A DNA stretch of 9,648 nucleotides, taken from assembly GCA_020861055.1 (NCBI GenBank), contig JAJBTD010000040.1:1-9648 (forward strand), given 5' to 3'. This DNA comes from Clostridiales bacterium (GTDB lineage: Bacteria > Bacillota > Clostridia > Oscillospirales > Oscillospiraceae). The translations under genes were made by a program, and so were the position numbers. This document shows, in pieces, positions 1-5,496 of this stretch. How positions within the stretch are numbered: position 1 is the stretch's first letter; each line of letters begins with the position of its first letter. Under the pieces are notes generated by a model. The model was not told where the DNA came from, did no database searches, and worked only from the letters and a program-made list of their open reading frames with translations.

Positions 1-60
1 GAGCGGAACAGGGGGCATGCGCGTCTGCCAGATTTTCCCTGAATTTTTCACATTCGAACA

Positions 61-89
61 TTGACGGGGCATGTTAAAAGAACTATAAT
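61..89 (+). promoter_or_regulatory. Sigma-A-type promoter for the zinc-ribbon membrane protein gene
   Basis: A -35 element TTGACG (61-66) and a perfect -10 element TATAAT (84-89) are separated by 17 bp. The expected transcription start is near 96, giving a leader of about 60 nt before the start codon at 159. The first 60 bases of the window show no convincing coding region. No operator is evident, although a TTCGAA palindrome sits at 53-58 just upstream of the -35. Confidence 0.85.
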
Positions 90-95
90 GAAAAA

Positions 96-130
96 ACCGG
101 AGGAAGATGTAAAACAAGAGAGCCTCCGGT
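96..130 (+). promoter_or_regulatory. Leader stem-loop at the predicted 5' end of the mRNA
   Basis: ACCGGAGG (96-103) is exactly complementary to CCTCCGGT (123-130), forming an 8-bp GC-rich stem with a 19-nt loop. The stem begins at about the predicted +1 of the promoter at 61-89, so it would cap the transcript. The upstream arm contains an SD-like GGAGG followed 3 nt later by ATG-TAA (107-112), a start codon directly followed by a stop. There is no U-tract after it, so it is not a terminator. It may be an mRNA-stabilising 5' hairpin or a translational control element; the role is inferred. Confidence 0.55.
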
Positions 131-158
131 CGATTCAAAGAGAAAAGAGGGATGTAGA

Positions 159-1631
159 ATGAAGGAATTGAAACAGGCGCTGCGGAAGCTGGTGGAGAGC
201 CAGCCGCTGCTCGCGTCCATTCTCCCTGCGGCGGCGGTGCTGGTGCTCATTGATCCGGTGCTGATGCTGATCAATAGCTTCAGCGGAATGCTGTTTTACT
301 ACCAGACTGCCGGCCTATTTTTTGTCGTCTACCTGCTGGGGCTGGGGCTGTGCATGGCGGCGGACAACGACTGGGCGGTGGGCCTGGCCTTTGCGCTGAA
401 GGCGGTTGCCAGCCTGGTGAGTTTTGTCAACTATGCCACCTTCTCCAGACTGGTCTATGTGGCCCTTTATGGCGTTCTGGCGTTTTTCTTTCTCCGGGAC
501 TTTTTCCGGTCTGAGCAGGGACAGCGGCTGGTTGGCAGCGTTTCCAGGGCGGCCCAGTCCAGAGGCGGCTCTGCCGACTACAGCGGTGGTCCTGCCTATG
601 GCGCGACGGGCTATCCTGGCGGCAACGCCGCAGGAAACGGGACTGTCACCTGCGGGAACTGTGGACTGACGGTAGCGGAAGGCGGGACGTTTTGCCCCCG
701 GTGCGGCGCACCTCTTCCGCAGCCTGCTGCGCCGGAGCAGCCTACCGAGCGCTTTTGCCCCCGGTGTGGCCGGAAGCTGGAGCCAGGCGCCCGGTTCTGC
801 GCCTACTGCGGTCCGGAGGCGGGCCCAGTTGAACCGCCCACCAGCGGCGGTGCGTTCGGCGGATTTAACAGCAGCAGAGGGAGCTACAACGGGGTCTCTC
901 CGGTGGGGGAGCTGACTAACTTCTGCACCGGCGGCATTTTCCTGGTGTTTACCGCTGTGCTGACCCTGAAACTGGCCTGCTCTGTGGTGCTTCAGTTCAA
1001 CATTTTCTCTGTTATTGCGGCCATCCCCTCCATCGTCCTCTGTGTGGGGCTGTGGGAGGTCTGGATGGATAGCAACAAAGGACGTCTGCGGAGCAACGGT
1101 TTCCGGCTGGCCAGCGGTGCGCTGTTGGCAGAACTGATTATTGCCTGCATTCCCCTTGTGCTCCTGGCCATTCTTAGCTTGATCGTCATGAGCGGAGGCG
1201 AGGAAGCGATTGCTGTCGGCCTGATTCTCCTGGTCGCAGTGGTGGTGGCGTTCCTGATCCTCCGGTTGTACTGGTTCGGCCTGCGTAGGACTGCCAAATC
1301 TGCGGCGGCAGTGGCCGACGGACAGGGCAGACGGGTGGAGGCTACGCTGTTCCCAATCGTCATGCTGTTCATTTCCGGCGCTCTGGCGTTGATCTCTTTG
1401 GTGAGCCTGGCCTCTATGGGGTCGATACTCAGCGGCCTCATGAGCGAGATACAGTATTACATCAATAGCTATGCGTATATGTATGGGATTGACGCATCCG
1501 TGCTCAGCAGCCTCCTCAGCGCGCTGACGCCGGATTGGAAGACCTATATCGTCCAGCTGCTGTCGGCAGCCTCTCCCATTTGCGCTGCGCTGATGCTCAT
1601 CAGCGTCCGCAACACTTGGCCTGACAGATAA
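159..1631 (+). CDS. Polytopic membrane protein with two internal zinc ribbons, function unknown
   Basis: This is a 490-residue protein I cannot assign to a named family beyond 'zinc-ribbon domain-containing membrane protein'. Residues 17-40, 47-68, 72-90 and 95-113 are hydrophobic membrane segments. A Gly/Ser/Tyr-rich linker (about 130-163) leads into two treble-CxxC zinc ribbons: C165/C168/C179/C182 and C200/C203/C214/C217. A second Gly/Ser linker (228-248) precedes about five to six more membrane segments (about 257-278, 282-300, 318-343, 350-373, 394-420, 465-482). The ribbons therefore sit in a soluble loop between two membrane bundles, probably cytoplasmic. The start at 159 is supported by AGAGGGA (146-152) at suitable spacing. 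An ATG-TAG pair (152-157) lies just before the true start. The gene is monocistronic, with its own promoter (61-89) and a terminator (1648-1687). Zinc binding is inferred from the cysteine pattern; no catalytic motif is visible. Confidence 0.85.
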   Translation: MKELKQALRKLVESQPLLASILPAAAVLVLIDPVLMLINSFSGMLFYYQTAGLFFVVYLLGLGLCMAADNDWAVGLAFALKAVASLVSFVNYATFSRLVYVALYGVLAFFFLRDFFRSEQGQRLVGSVSRAAQSRGGSADYSGGPAYGATGYPGGNAAGNGTVTCGNCGLTVAEGGTFCPRCGAPLPQPAAPEQPTERFCPRCGRKLEPGARFCAYCGPEAGPVEPPTSGGAFGGFNSSRGSYNGVSPVGELTNFCTGGIFLVFTAVLTLKLACSVVLQFNIFSVIAAIPSIVLCVGLWEVWMDSNKGRLRSNGFRLASGALLAELIIACIPLVLLAILSLIVMSGGEEAIAVGLILLVAVVVAFLILRLYWFGLRRTAKSAAAVADGQGRRVEATLFPIVMLFISGALALISLVSLASMGSILSGLMSEIQYYINSYAYMYGIDASVLSSLLSALTPDWKTYIVQLLSAASPICAALMLISVRNTWPDR

Positions 1632-1647
1632 AATCACAGGATACACG

Positions 1648-1687
1648 ATGCCCCGCACCGGGAACTGTCCGGTGCGGGGCATTTCTG
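1648..1687 (+). terminator. Intrinsic terminator after the zinc-ribbon membrane protein gene
   Basis: A perfect 14-bp stem (1648-1661 with 1669-1682, arms beginning ATGCCCCGC and ending GCGGGGCAT) has a 7-nt loop GAACTGT. It is followed by a short, imperfect U-rich stretch (ATTTCTGT). It lies 17 bp after the stop codon of the upstream gene. The opposite strand has no T run after the stem, so it should act on plus-strand transcripts. It separates this unit from the SSB-like gene at 1740. Confidence 0.8.
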
Positions 1688-1739
1688 TGTTCCCGCCTGC
1701 ATACAATGCACCGAAATCCAAAGACAGGAGTGCGGTGCC

Positions 1740-2369
1740 ATGCAGACAGACTGGAATGAAAATCGGGCACGGCTGGTTGGCCGGGCCATGGAGGAGCCGG
1801 AATACTCCCACGCCAACCACGGAGAGGACTTTTTTCGGATTCCCCTGCGGATGCTCCGACTGAGCGGAGCGGCAGATCAGGTGAATCTGCTCATCTCCCG
1901 GACGGTGCTGGAGGGCCATCCCGTCCACGCCGGGGAGCGGCTGACGGCGGAGGGAGAGGTTCGCTCATACAACAACCGAACCGGGGTGGGGAGCAAGCTG
2001 GTCATCACCGTCCTGGTGCGAAGCCTTCTTCCGGCGGGAGAGGAACCGGATGACAACCGCCTGATTTTGGCGGGCGTATTGTGCAAGCAGCCCAACTACC
2101 GTCAGACCCCCATGGGACGGGAGATCTGCGATCTGATGCTGGCGGTGAACCGTCGGTATGGCCGGGCGGACTACCTGCCCTGTATCGCCTGGGGAGCGCT
2201 GGCCCAGCGGAGCGCACGGCTGTCGGTGGGGGACGGTATCCGGCTGGAGGGGCGGCTCCAGAGCCGGGCCTATACCAAGCTCACCGAGGCGGGCCAGGTC
2301 AAGCGGGTCGCGTTTGAGGTGTCCATTATGACGATGGAGCTGGTGGAATTAGAGGCAAATGAGCGCTGA
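1740..2369 (+). CDS. Tandem OB-fold single-stranded DNA-binding (SSB-like) protein
   Basis: The protein has 209 residues. The C-terminal half (about 105-203) reads like a classical bacterial SSB OB domain: NRLILAG start, QTPMGREICDLMLAVNRRYG, YLPCIAWG, then LEGRLQSRAY. The N-terminal half (about 8-97) has the same strand order in a more diverged form, with NRARLVG at its start and AEGEVRSYNNR where the second half has LEGRLQSRAY. It therefore appears to be an internal duplication within one chain. The acidic DDIPF-type tail of housekeeping SSB, which recruits partner proteins, is absent; the protein ends ELEANER. I recall proteins of this length and layout being widespread in Clostridia, but their role is not known to me. 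AGGAG at 1726-1730 sets the start. A TACAAT (1702-1707) could be a -10, but there is no good -35. The gene converges on the DUF4250 gene with a 15-bp gap. Confidence 0.85.
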   Translation: MQTDWNENRARLVGRAMEEPEYSHANHGEDFFRIPLRMLRLSGAADQVNLLISRTVLEGHPVHAGERLTAEGEVRSYNNRTGVGSKLVITVLVRSLLPAGEEPDDNRLILAGVLCKQPNYRQTPMGREICDLMLAVNRRYGRADYLPCIAWGALAQRSARLSVGDGIRLEGRLQSRAYTKLTEAGQVKRVAFEVSIMTMELVELEANER

Positions 2370-2386
2370 AGCCCGACAGTTGCCTC
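2352..2386. other. Weak inverted repeat across the convergent SSB-like/DUF4250 junction
   Basis: GAGGCAA (2352-2358) is complementary to TTGCCTC (2380-2386), with a 21-nt spacer containing the stop codon of the SSB-like gene. The second arm overlaps the stop codon of the minus-strand DUF4250 gene. Neither side carries a T run. It could be a weak bidirectional 3' end structure or chance; it is the only dyad in the 15-bp gap region. Confidence 0.3.
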
Positions 2387-2558
2387 AAATGAATTGGTTC
2401 CGTTCCGGAGAATACGCATAGTTGACCGTGCGGAGAGTTTCCTCCAGCTGTGCCCGGTCTGCTTCCAAATCGTCACAGAGAGCATCCAGAGAGGGGTATT
2501 GATCCCGCAGTTTTGTATTGACATAACTCAGCAAAATAATGGGGTCCTTGGGCAGCAT
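2385..2558 (-). CDS. DUF4250 family small protein
   Basis: This is a 57-residue protein starting MLPKDPIILLSYVNTKLRD and ending in a ...YSPERNQFI tail. That pattern, MLPxDPxxLLSxxNxKLRDxYxSLDxLCDDL, matches my memory of the DUF4250 family, which is common in Firmicutes and has no known function. No membrane segment or metal motif is present. It is predicted to be mostly helical, with an acidic middle (DALCDDLEADRAQLEE, residues 25-40). The start at 2558 is fixed by a strong AAAGGAGG ribosome site 7 nt upstream on the minus strand. It lies only 26 bp beyond the terminator that follows pfp, so there is no room for a separate promoter between the hairpin and the ribosome site. Expression probably comes from readthrough of that terminator or from a promoter inside the pfp 3' end. 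The short length fits the family. Confidence 0.85.
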   Translation of the reverse strand: MLPKDPIILLSYVNTKLRDQYPSLDALCDDLEADRAQLEETLRTVNYAYSPERNQFI

Positions 2559-2584
2559 AAGACGGCCTCCTTTCCTCGGCGGGC

Positions 2585-2615
2585 AAAAACCCGTCCCCGA
2601 ACGGCCGGGGACGGG
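2585..2615 (-). terminator. Intrinsic terminator of pfp (minus strand)
   Basis: A perfect 10-bp GC-rich stem (2606-2615 with 2590-2599; CCCGTCCCCG and its complement) has a 6-nt loop. On the minus strand it is followed directly by TTTTT (2585-2589). It begins 27 bp after the pfp stop codon. The T run is on the minus strand only, so it acts on pfp transcripts. Confidence 0.88.
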
Positions 2616-2642
2616 CAGTTATGTGCAGAATGAGAGCAGAGT

Positions 2643-3884
2643 TTACTCGGCGACCACTTTTTTCAGGTGGACGAACCGGGGCAGGCCGTTCTCCTTCTTC
2701 ATCTGGATCTCACCCTGAATCAGGGGGAGAGCATACTCGATATAGGCGTCGGTGACGTCGTTGCCACGCTCATTAATCCACTCCACGGGGACCTTCTTCT
2801 CATAGTTGGCCACGGAGGAGAGGTCCAGCAGCTCCGGCTCGCACTTGTAGCCGTTCTCGTCACGGGTGCACTTGAAGCCCACCATCTTGTCGGTGACGCC
2901 GGCGATGGCCTGGTTGACGGCGGTCTGACCGGCCATAAAGGACTCGTCAGAGTCGGTCTGAGAGGCGCAGTGCTCCGCGCAGCGCTGGAGCAGGCTCAGC
3001 TCGATGGGACGTACCTTGACGCCGGGGATAGCCTCCTTGACCACATTGGCCAGGTGAGCGGCCAGACCGCCCAGCTGGGCATGGCCAAAGCCGTCGGTAG
3101 CGGAGGTCTTGGCCTCGGAGACGAAGGAGCCGTCGGCGTAGTGGATGCCCTCGGAGACAGCCACCAGAACGTTCTTGTTGGCGTCCCAGATGTTCTTTAC
3201 ATCCTCCAGGAACTCGTCCATCTTGAAGTCCACCTCAGGCAGATAGATCAGATCGGGGCCGTAGCCGGTGACCTTGGCCAGAGCGGCGGCGCCGGCCAGC
3301 CAGCCTGCGTGACGGCCCATGATCTCCACGATGGTGACCTGGCCCTTGTCATAGACGTGGGCGTCCTGATAGACCTCTACCAGAGAGGTGGCGATATACT
3401 TGGCGGCGGAGGAGTAGCCGGGGCAGTGGTCGGTGCCGAACAGGTCGTTGTCAATGGTCTTGGGGATGCCCATGACCCGGCAGTCATAGCCCACCTTCTT
3501 CATATACTTGGAGATCTTATTGCAGGTGTCCATAGAGTCGTTGCCGCCGTTGTAAAAGAAGTAACGGACGTCATACTTCTGGAAGATCTCCAGGATGCGC
3601 TTGTAATCGGTGTCGTCCACATCGGGGTCGGCGATCTTGTAGCGGCAGGAGCCGAGAGCGGAGGAGGGGGTGTACTTCATGAGGGCCAGCTCCTCCGGGT
3701 CCTCCTCGTCCATGATATAGAGCTTATCGTTGAGAACGCCCACGATGCCGTTGGCGGCGCCGTATACCTTGGTGATGCAGTCGGCATCCAGACCGGCCTT
3801 GATTGCGCCATAACAGCTGGCGTTGATGACGGAGCTGGGGCCGCCGGACTGCCCGATGATCATTGCGCCTTTTAATTCACTCAT
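2643..3884 (-). CDS. pfp: PPi-type 6-phosphofructokinase (diphosphate--fructose-6-phosphate 1-phosphotransferase)
   Basis: This 413-residue enzyme converts fructose-6-phosphate to fructose-1,6-bisphosphate in cytosolic glycolysis. The PFK fold is clear. GQSGGPSSVINAS (11-23) binds the phosphoryl donor. GGNDS (113-117) and PKTIDND (141-147), with the catalytic base D145, form the active site. MGRHAGW (189-195) binds sugar phosphate. Two residues point to pyrophosphate rather than ATP as donor: D116, where ATP enzymes have Gly (E. coli G104), and K142, where ATP enzymes have Gly (E. coli G124). N115 replaces the usual Asp of GGDG; I recall this variant from other clostridial homologues. The PPi reaction is reversible, so the enzyme could serve gluconeogenesis as well. 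The start at 3884 has AAGGAGGA about 8 nt upstream. It is transcribed divergently from fba from a shared promoter region and ends at the terminator at 2585-2615. The donor preference is inferred from motifs, not proven. Confidence 0.9.
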   Translation of the reverse strand: MSELKGAMIIGQSGGPSSVINASCYGAIKAGLDADCITKVYGAANGIVGVLNDKLYIMDEEDPEELALMKYTPSSALGSCRYKIADPDVDDTDYKRILEIFQKYDVRYFFYNGGNDSMDTCNKISKYMKKVGYDCRVMGIPKTIDNDLFGTDHCPGYSSAAKYIATSLVEVYQDAHVYDKGQVTIVEIMGRHAGWLAGAAALAKVTGYGPDLIYLPEVDFKMDEFLEDVKNIWDANKNVLVAVSEGIHYADGSFVSEAKTSATDGFGHAQLGGLAAHLANVVKEAIPGVKVRPIELSLLQRCAEHCASQTDSDESFMAGQTAVNQAIAGVTDKMVGFKCTRDENGYKCEPELLDLSSVANYEKKVPVEWINERGNDVTDAYIEYALPLIQGEIQMKKENGLPRFVHLKKVVAE

Positions 3885-3983
3885 AGAAATTGTCCTCCTT
3901 AAAAACAGTTCAAGTTCAACAATCGTCCATTTTCAGATGGGCTGGAAGCTCCCGCAGCGGCGAGGCCACGGAATTTCTCCTAA

Positions 3984-4012
3984 ATCATACCATAACCACT
4001 TGCAATTTGCAA
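3984..4012 (-). promoter_or_regulatory. pfp: Promoter of pfp (minus strand)
   Basis: Read on the minus strand, TTGCAA (4007-4012) is the -35 and TATGAT (3984-3989) the -10, with a 17-bp spacer. Transcription should start near 3977, leaving a leader of about 93 nt before the pfp start codon. The -35 region overlaps the fba promoter on the opposite strand. Assignment is by consensus only. Confidence 0.75.
4000..4012. promoter_or_regulatory. 13-bp dyad shared by the divergent pfp and fba promoters
   Basis: Two TTGCAA hexamers (4000-4005 and 4007-4012) separated by one T form a perfect 13-bp palindrome, because TTGCAA is its own reverse complement. Each hexamer is the -35 of one promoter. The dyad is exactly 10 bp from both -10 elements. 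It could simply be two -35 boxes or could also be an operator read by a dimeric regulator; the latter is inference. Confidence 0.6.
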
Positions 4013-4028
4013 TCAGCTTTGCTAAAAT
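4000..4028 (+). promoter_or_regulatory. fba: Promoter of fba
   Basis: TTGCAA (4000-4005) and TAAAAT (4023-4028) are separated by 17 bp. Transcription should start near 4035, giving a short leader of about 27 nt before the start codon at 4062, with GAAGGAG (4045-4051) as ribosome site. It overlaps the pfp promoter over 4000-4012, so two RNA polymerases could not occupy both at once. Confidence 0.8.
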
Positions 4029-4061
4029 GGCGGTGTAAATTTATGAAGGAGATGACTCTTT

Positions 4062-5030
4062 ATGCCACTGGTTACTACTACCGAAATGTTCAAGAAGGCC
4101 TATAACGGCGGATACGCTATCGGCGCTTTCAACGTGAACAACATGGAGATCGTTCAGGGCATTACCGAGGCAGCTGGCGAGCTGAACAGCCCCGTCATCC
4201 TGCAGGTTTCCAAGGGCGCCCGTGCCTATGCCAACCACACCTATCTGGTGAAGCTGGTGGAGGCCGCTGTCCAGGAGAATCCCCAGATCCCCATCGCCCT
4301 CCATCTGGACCACGGCGACAGCTTCGAGCTGTGCAAGTCCTGCATCGACGGCGGCTTTACCTCCGTCATGATCGACGCCTCCTCCAAGTCCTTTGAGGAC
4401 AACATCGCCCTGACCCGTCAGGTGGTGGAGTACGCTCACGATCACGGCGTCGTGGTCGAGGCTGAGCTGGGCACTCTGGCCGGCGTAGAGGACGAGGTCT
4501 CTGTGGAGTCCGGCAAGGAGAGCTACACCCGTCCCGAAGAGGTGGAGGAGTTCGTGTCCCGCACCGGCTGCGACTCTCTGGCCATCGCCATCGGCACCTC
4601 TCACGGCGCCTACAAGTTCACCCCTGCTCAGTGCACCCGGAACGCCGACGGCATCCTGGTTCCCCCTCCGCTGCGCTTCGACGTGCTGGAGGAGTGCATC
4701 AAGCGCCTGCCCGGCTTCCCCATCGTGCTCCATGGCTCCTCCTCTGTGCCTCAGGAGTTCGTGAAGATGGTCAACACCTATGGCGGCAATATGCCCGACG
4801 CCATCGGCATCCCTGAGGATCAGCTGCGTGAGGCCGCAAAGCTGGCTGTCTGCAAGATCAACATCGACTCCGACATCCGTCTGGCAATGACCGGCAACAT
4901 CCGCAAGTATTTTGCCGAGCATCCCGATCACTTCGATCCCCGCCAGTACCTCAAGCCCGCCCGTCAGGCCGTCAAGGATATGGTCAAGCACAAGATCCTC
5001 TACGTCCTCGGCTCTGACAACAAGATCTGA
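4062..5030 (+). CDS. fba: Class II fructose-1,6-bisphosphate aldolase
   Basis: This 322-residue zinc enzyme splits fructose-1,6-bisphosphate into dihydroxyacetone phosphate and glyceraldehyde-3-phosphate, the step directly after PFP. The class II TIM-barrel landmarks are all present. LHLDHG (80-85) holds catalytic D83 and zinc ligand H84. E135 lies in VEAELGTLAG. The other zinc histidines are H181 in GTSHGAYKF (178-186) and H224 in VLHGSSSVP (222-230). The phosphate-binding loop is VCKINIDSDIR (263-273). VPPPLRFDVLEE (200-211) and the C-terminal YLKPARQAVKDMVKHKI are typical of the Firmicutes-type long subgroup. Codons are strongly biased to C-ending forms, as expected of a very highly expressed gene and more extreme than in the neighbouring genes. 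The ATG at 4062 follows GAAGGAG. Transcription starts from the promoter at 4000-4028 and ends at the hairpin at 5063-5094. Confidence 0.96.
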   Translation: MPLVTTTEMFKKAYNGGYAIGAFNVNNMEIVQGITEAAGELNSPVILQVSKGARAYANHTYLVKLVEAAVQENPQIPIALHLDHGDSFELCKSCIDGGFTSVMIDASSKSFEDNIALTRQVVEYAHDHGVVVEAELGTLAGVEDEVSVESGKESYTRPEEVEEFVSRTGCDSLAIAIGTSHGAYKFTPAQCTRNADGILVPPPLRFDVLEECIKRLPGFPIVLHGSSSVPQEFVKMVNTYGGNMPDAIGIPEDQLREAAKLAVCKINIDSDIRLAMTGNIRKYFAEHPDHFDPRQYLKPARQAVKDMVKHKILYVLGSDNKI

Positions 5031-5062
5031 TCTGTCTCATTCAGACGAGCCAGACAACACTT

Positions 5063-5098
5063 CGGCCCCGGCTGAGTTTTCTCGGCCGGGGCCGTTTC
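5063..5098 (+). terminator. GC-rich terminator-like hairpin after fba, upstream of the metal sensor gene
   Basis: A perfect 10-bp stem (5063-5072 with 5085-5094, CGGCCCCGGC) continues with four more pairs including one G-U (5073-5076 with 5081-5084) and closes on a TTTT loop (5077-5080). The 3' side is only TTTCCT, a weak U-tract, so termination may be partial. It lies 32 bp after the fba stop and ends 24 bp before the next start codon. The reverse strand has no T run. Confidence 0.75.
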
Positions 5099-5117
5099 CT
5101 ACAAGAAAGGAAACTCT

Positions 5118-5480
5118 ATGCATTTTGAACATTCTGAGACCTGCGACTGCAACCAAATCCACCCAGACGCCGTCTCCCTTGTCCGGGCGAATATGCCGGA
5201 TGAGGACCCTATCTATGAGGTGGCGGAGCTGTTCAAGGTCTTTGGCGACTCCACCCGGGCCAGAATTATCTGCGCCCTGTCCATCTCGGAGCTGTGCGTG
5301 TGCGATCTGTCCTGCCTGCTCAACATGAGCCAGTCCGCCATCTCCCACCAGCTCCGTATCCTCAAGCAGGCCCGAATGGTGAAAAACCGTCGCAGCGGCA
5401 AGAGCGTCTACTACTCCTTGGCGGACGAACACATCCGCCAGCTGTTTGCCACCGCCTTTGAGCACGTGATGGAGGACTGA
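5118..5480 (+). CDS. ArsR/SmtB family metal-sensing repressor (CadC-like)
   Basis: This 120-residue winged-helix repressor belongs to the ArsR/SmtB group, whose members release DNA when they bind metal. Two classical metal sites are recognisable. The alpha-3N (CadC) site has N-terminal C9-x-C11 plus C60 and C62 in ELCVCDLS (58-65). The alpha-5 (SmtB/CzrA) site has D103-x-H105-x10-H116-x2-E119 at the C-terminus, an exact match to the known spacing. The recognition helix is NMSQSAISHQLRILKQA (69-85), followed by the wing KNRRSGKSVYYSL (89-101). The first site suggests soft metals (Cd, Pb, Zn) and the second Zn; the ligand is inferred. The start at 5118 follows AAAGGAAA. No efflux pump gene lies beside it, which is unusual for CadC-type sensors. 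It has no clear promoter of its own between the fba hairpin and its start, and no 12-2-12 operator is visible upstream. It may be cotranscribed with fba by readthrough. Confidence 0.92.
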   Translation: MHFEHSETCDCNQIHPDAVSLVRANMPDEDPIYEVAELFKVFGDSTRARIICALSISELCVCDLSCLLNMSQSAISHQLRILKQARMVKNRRSGKSVYYSLADEHIRQLFATAFEHVMED

Positions 5481-5496
5481 GCGGCTGCGACCGGCA

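Noticed and set aside
315..1928. 537-codon minus-strand frame opposite the zinc-ribbon gene
   Set aside because: It is rich in H, Q, R and P as expected from reading GC-rich code backwards. It crosses the terminator at 1648-1687 and the start of the SSB-like gene.
2667..3875. Long open frame on the plus strand opposite pfp (about 402 codons)
   Set aside because: It is exactly antiparallel to pfp, low in complexity (rich in V, L, G, D), and has no family motif. It is a by-product of GC-rich codon bias in pfp.
3885..3978. Possible long-range pairing in the pfp leader (AGAAATT near +1 with AATTTCT just before the start codon), and a 4-codon upstream frame in the same leader
   Set aside because: The pairing is seven mostly A-U pairs across about 75 nt, and the small frame has no ribosome site. 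Both are easily explained by chance.
4041..4991. Long open frame on the minus strand opposite fba (about 316 codons)
   Set aside because: It has the same antiparallel pattern, with repetitive V/L/G/D/H content. fba itself has all class II aldolase residues, a promoter and a ribosome site.
5481..5496. Search for a terminator between the convergent metal sensor gene and rnc
   Set aside because: Only a 5-bp CTGAG/CTCAG match spanning 5477-5508 was found, with no T run; not enough to call a terminator.
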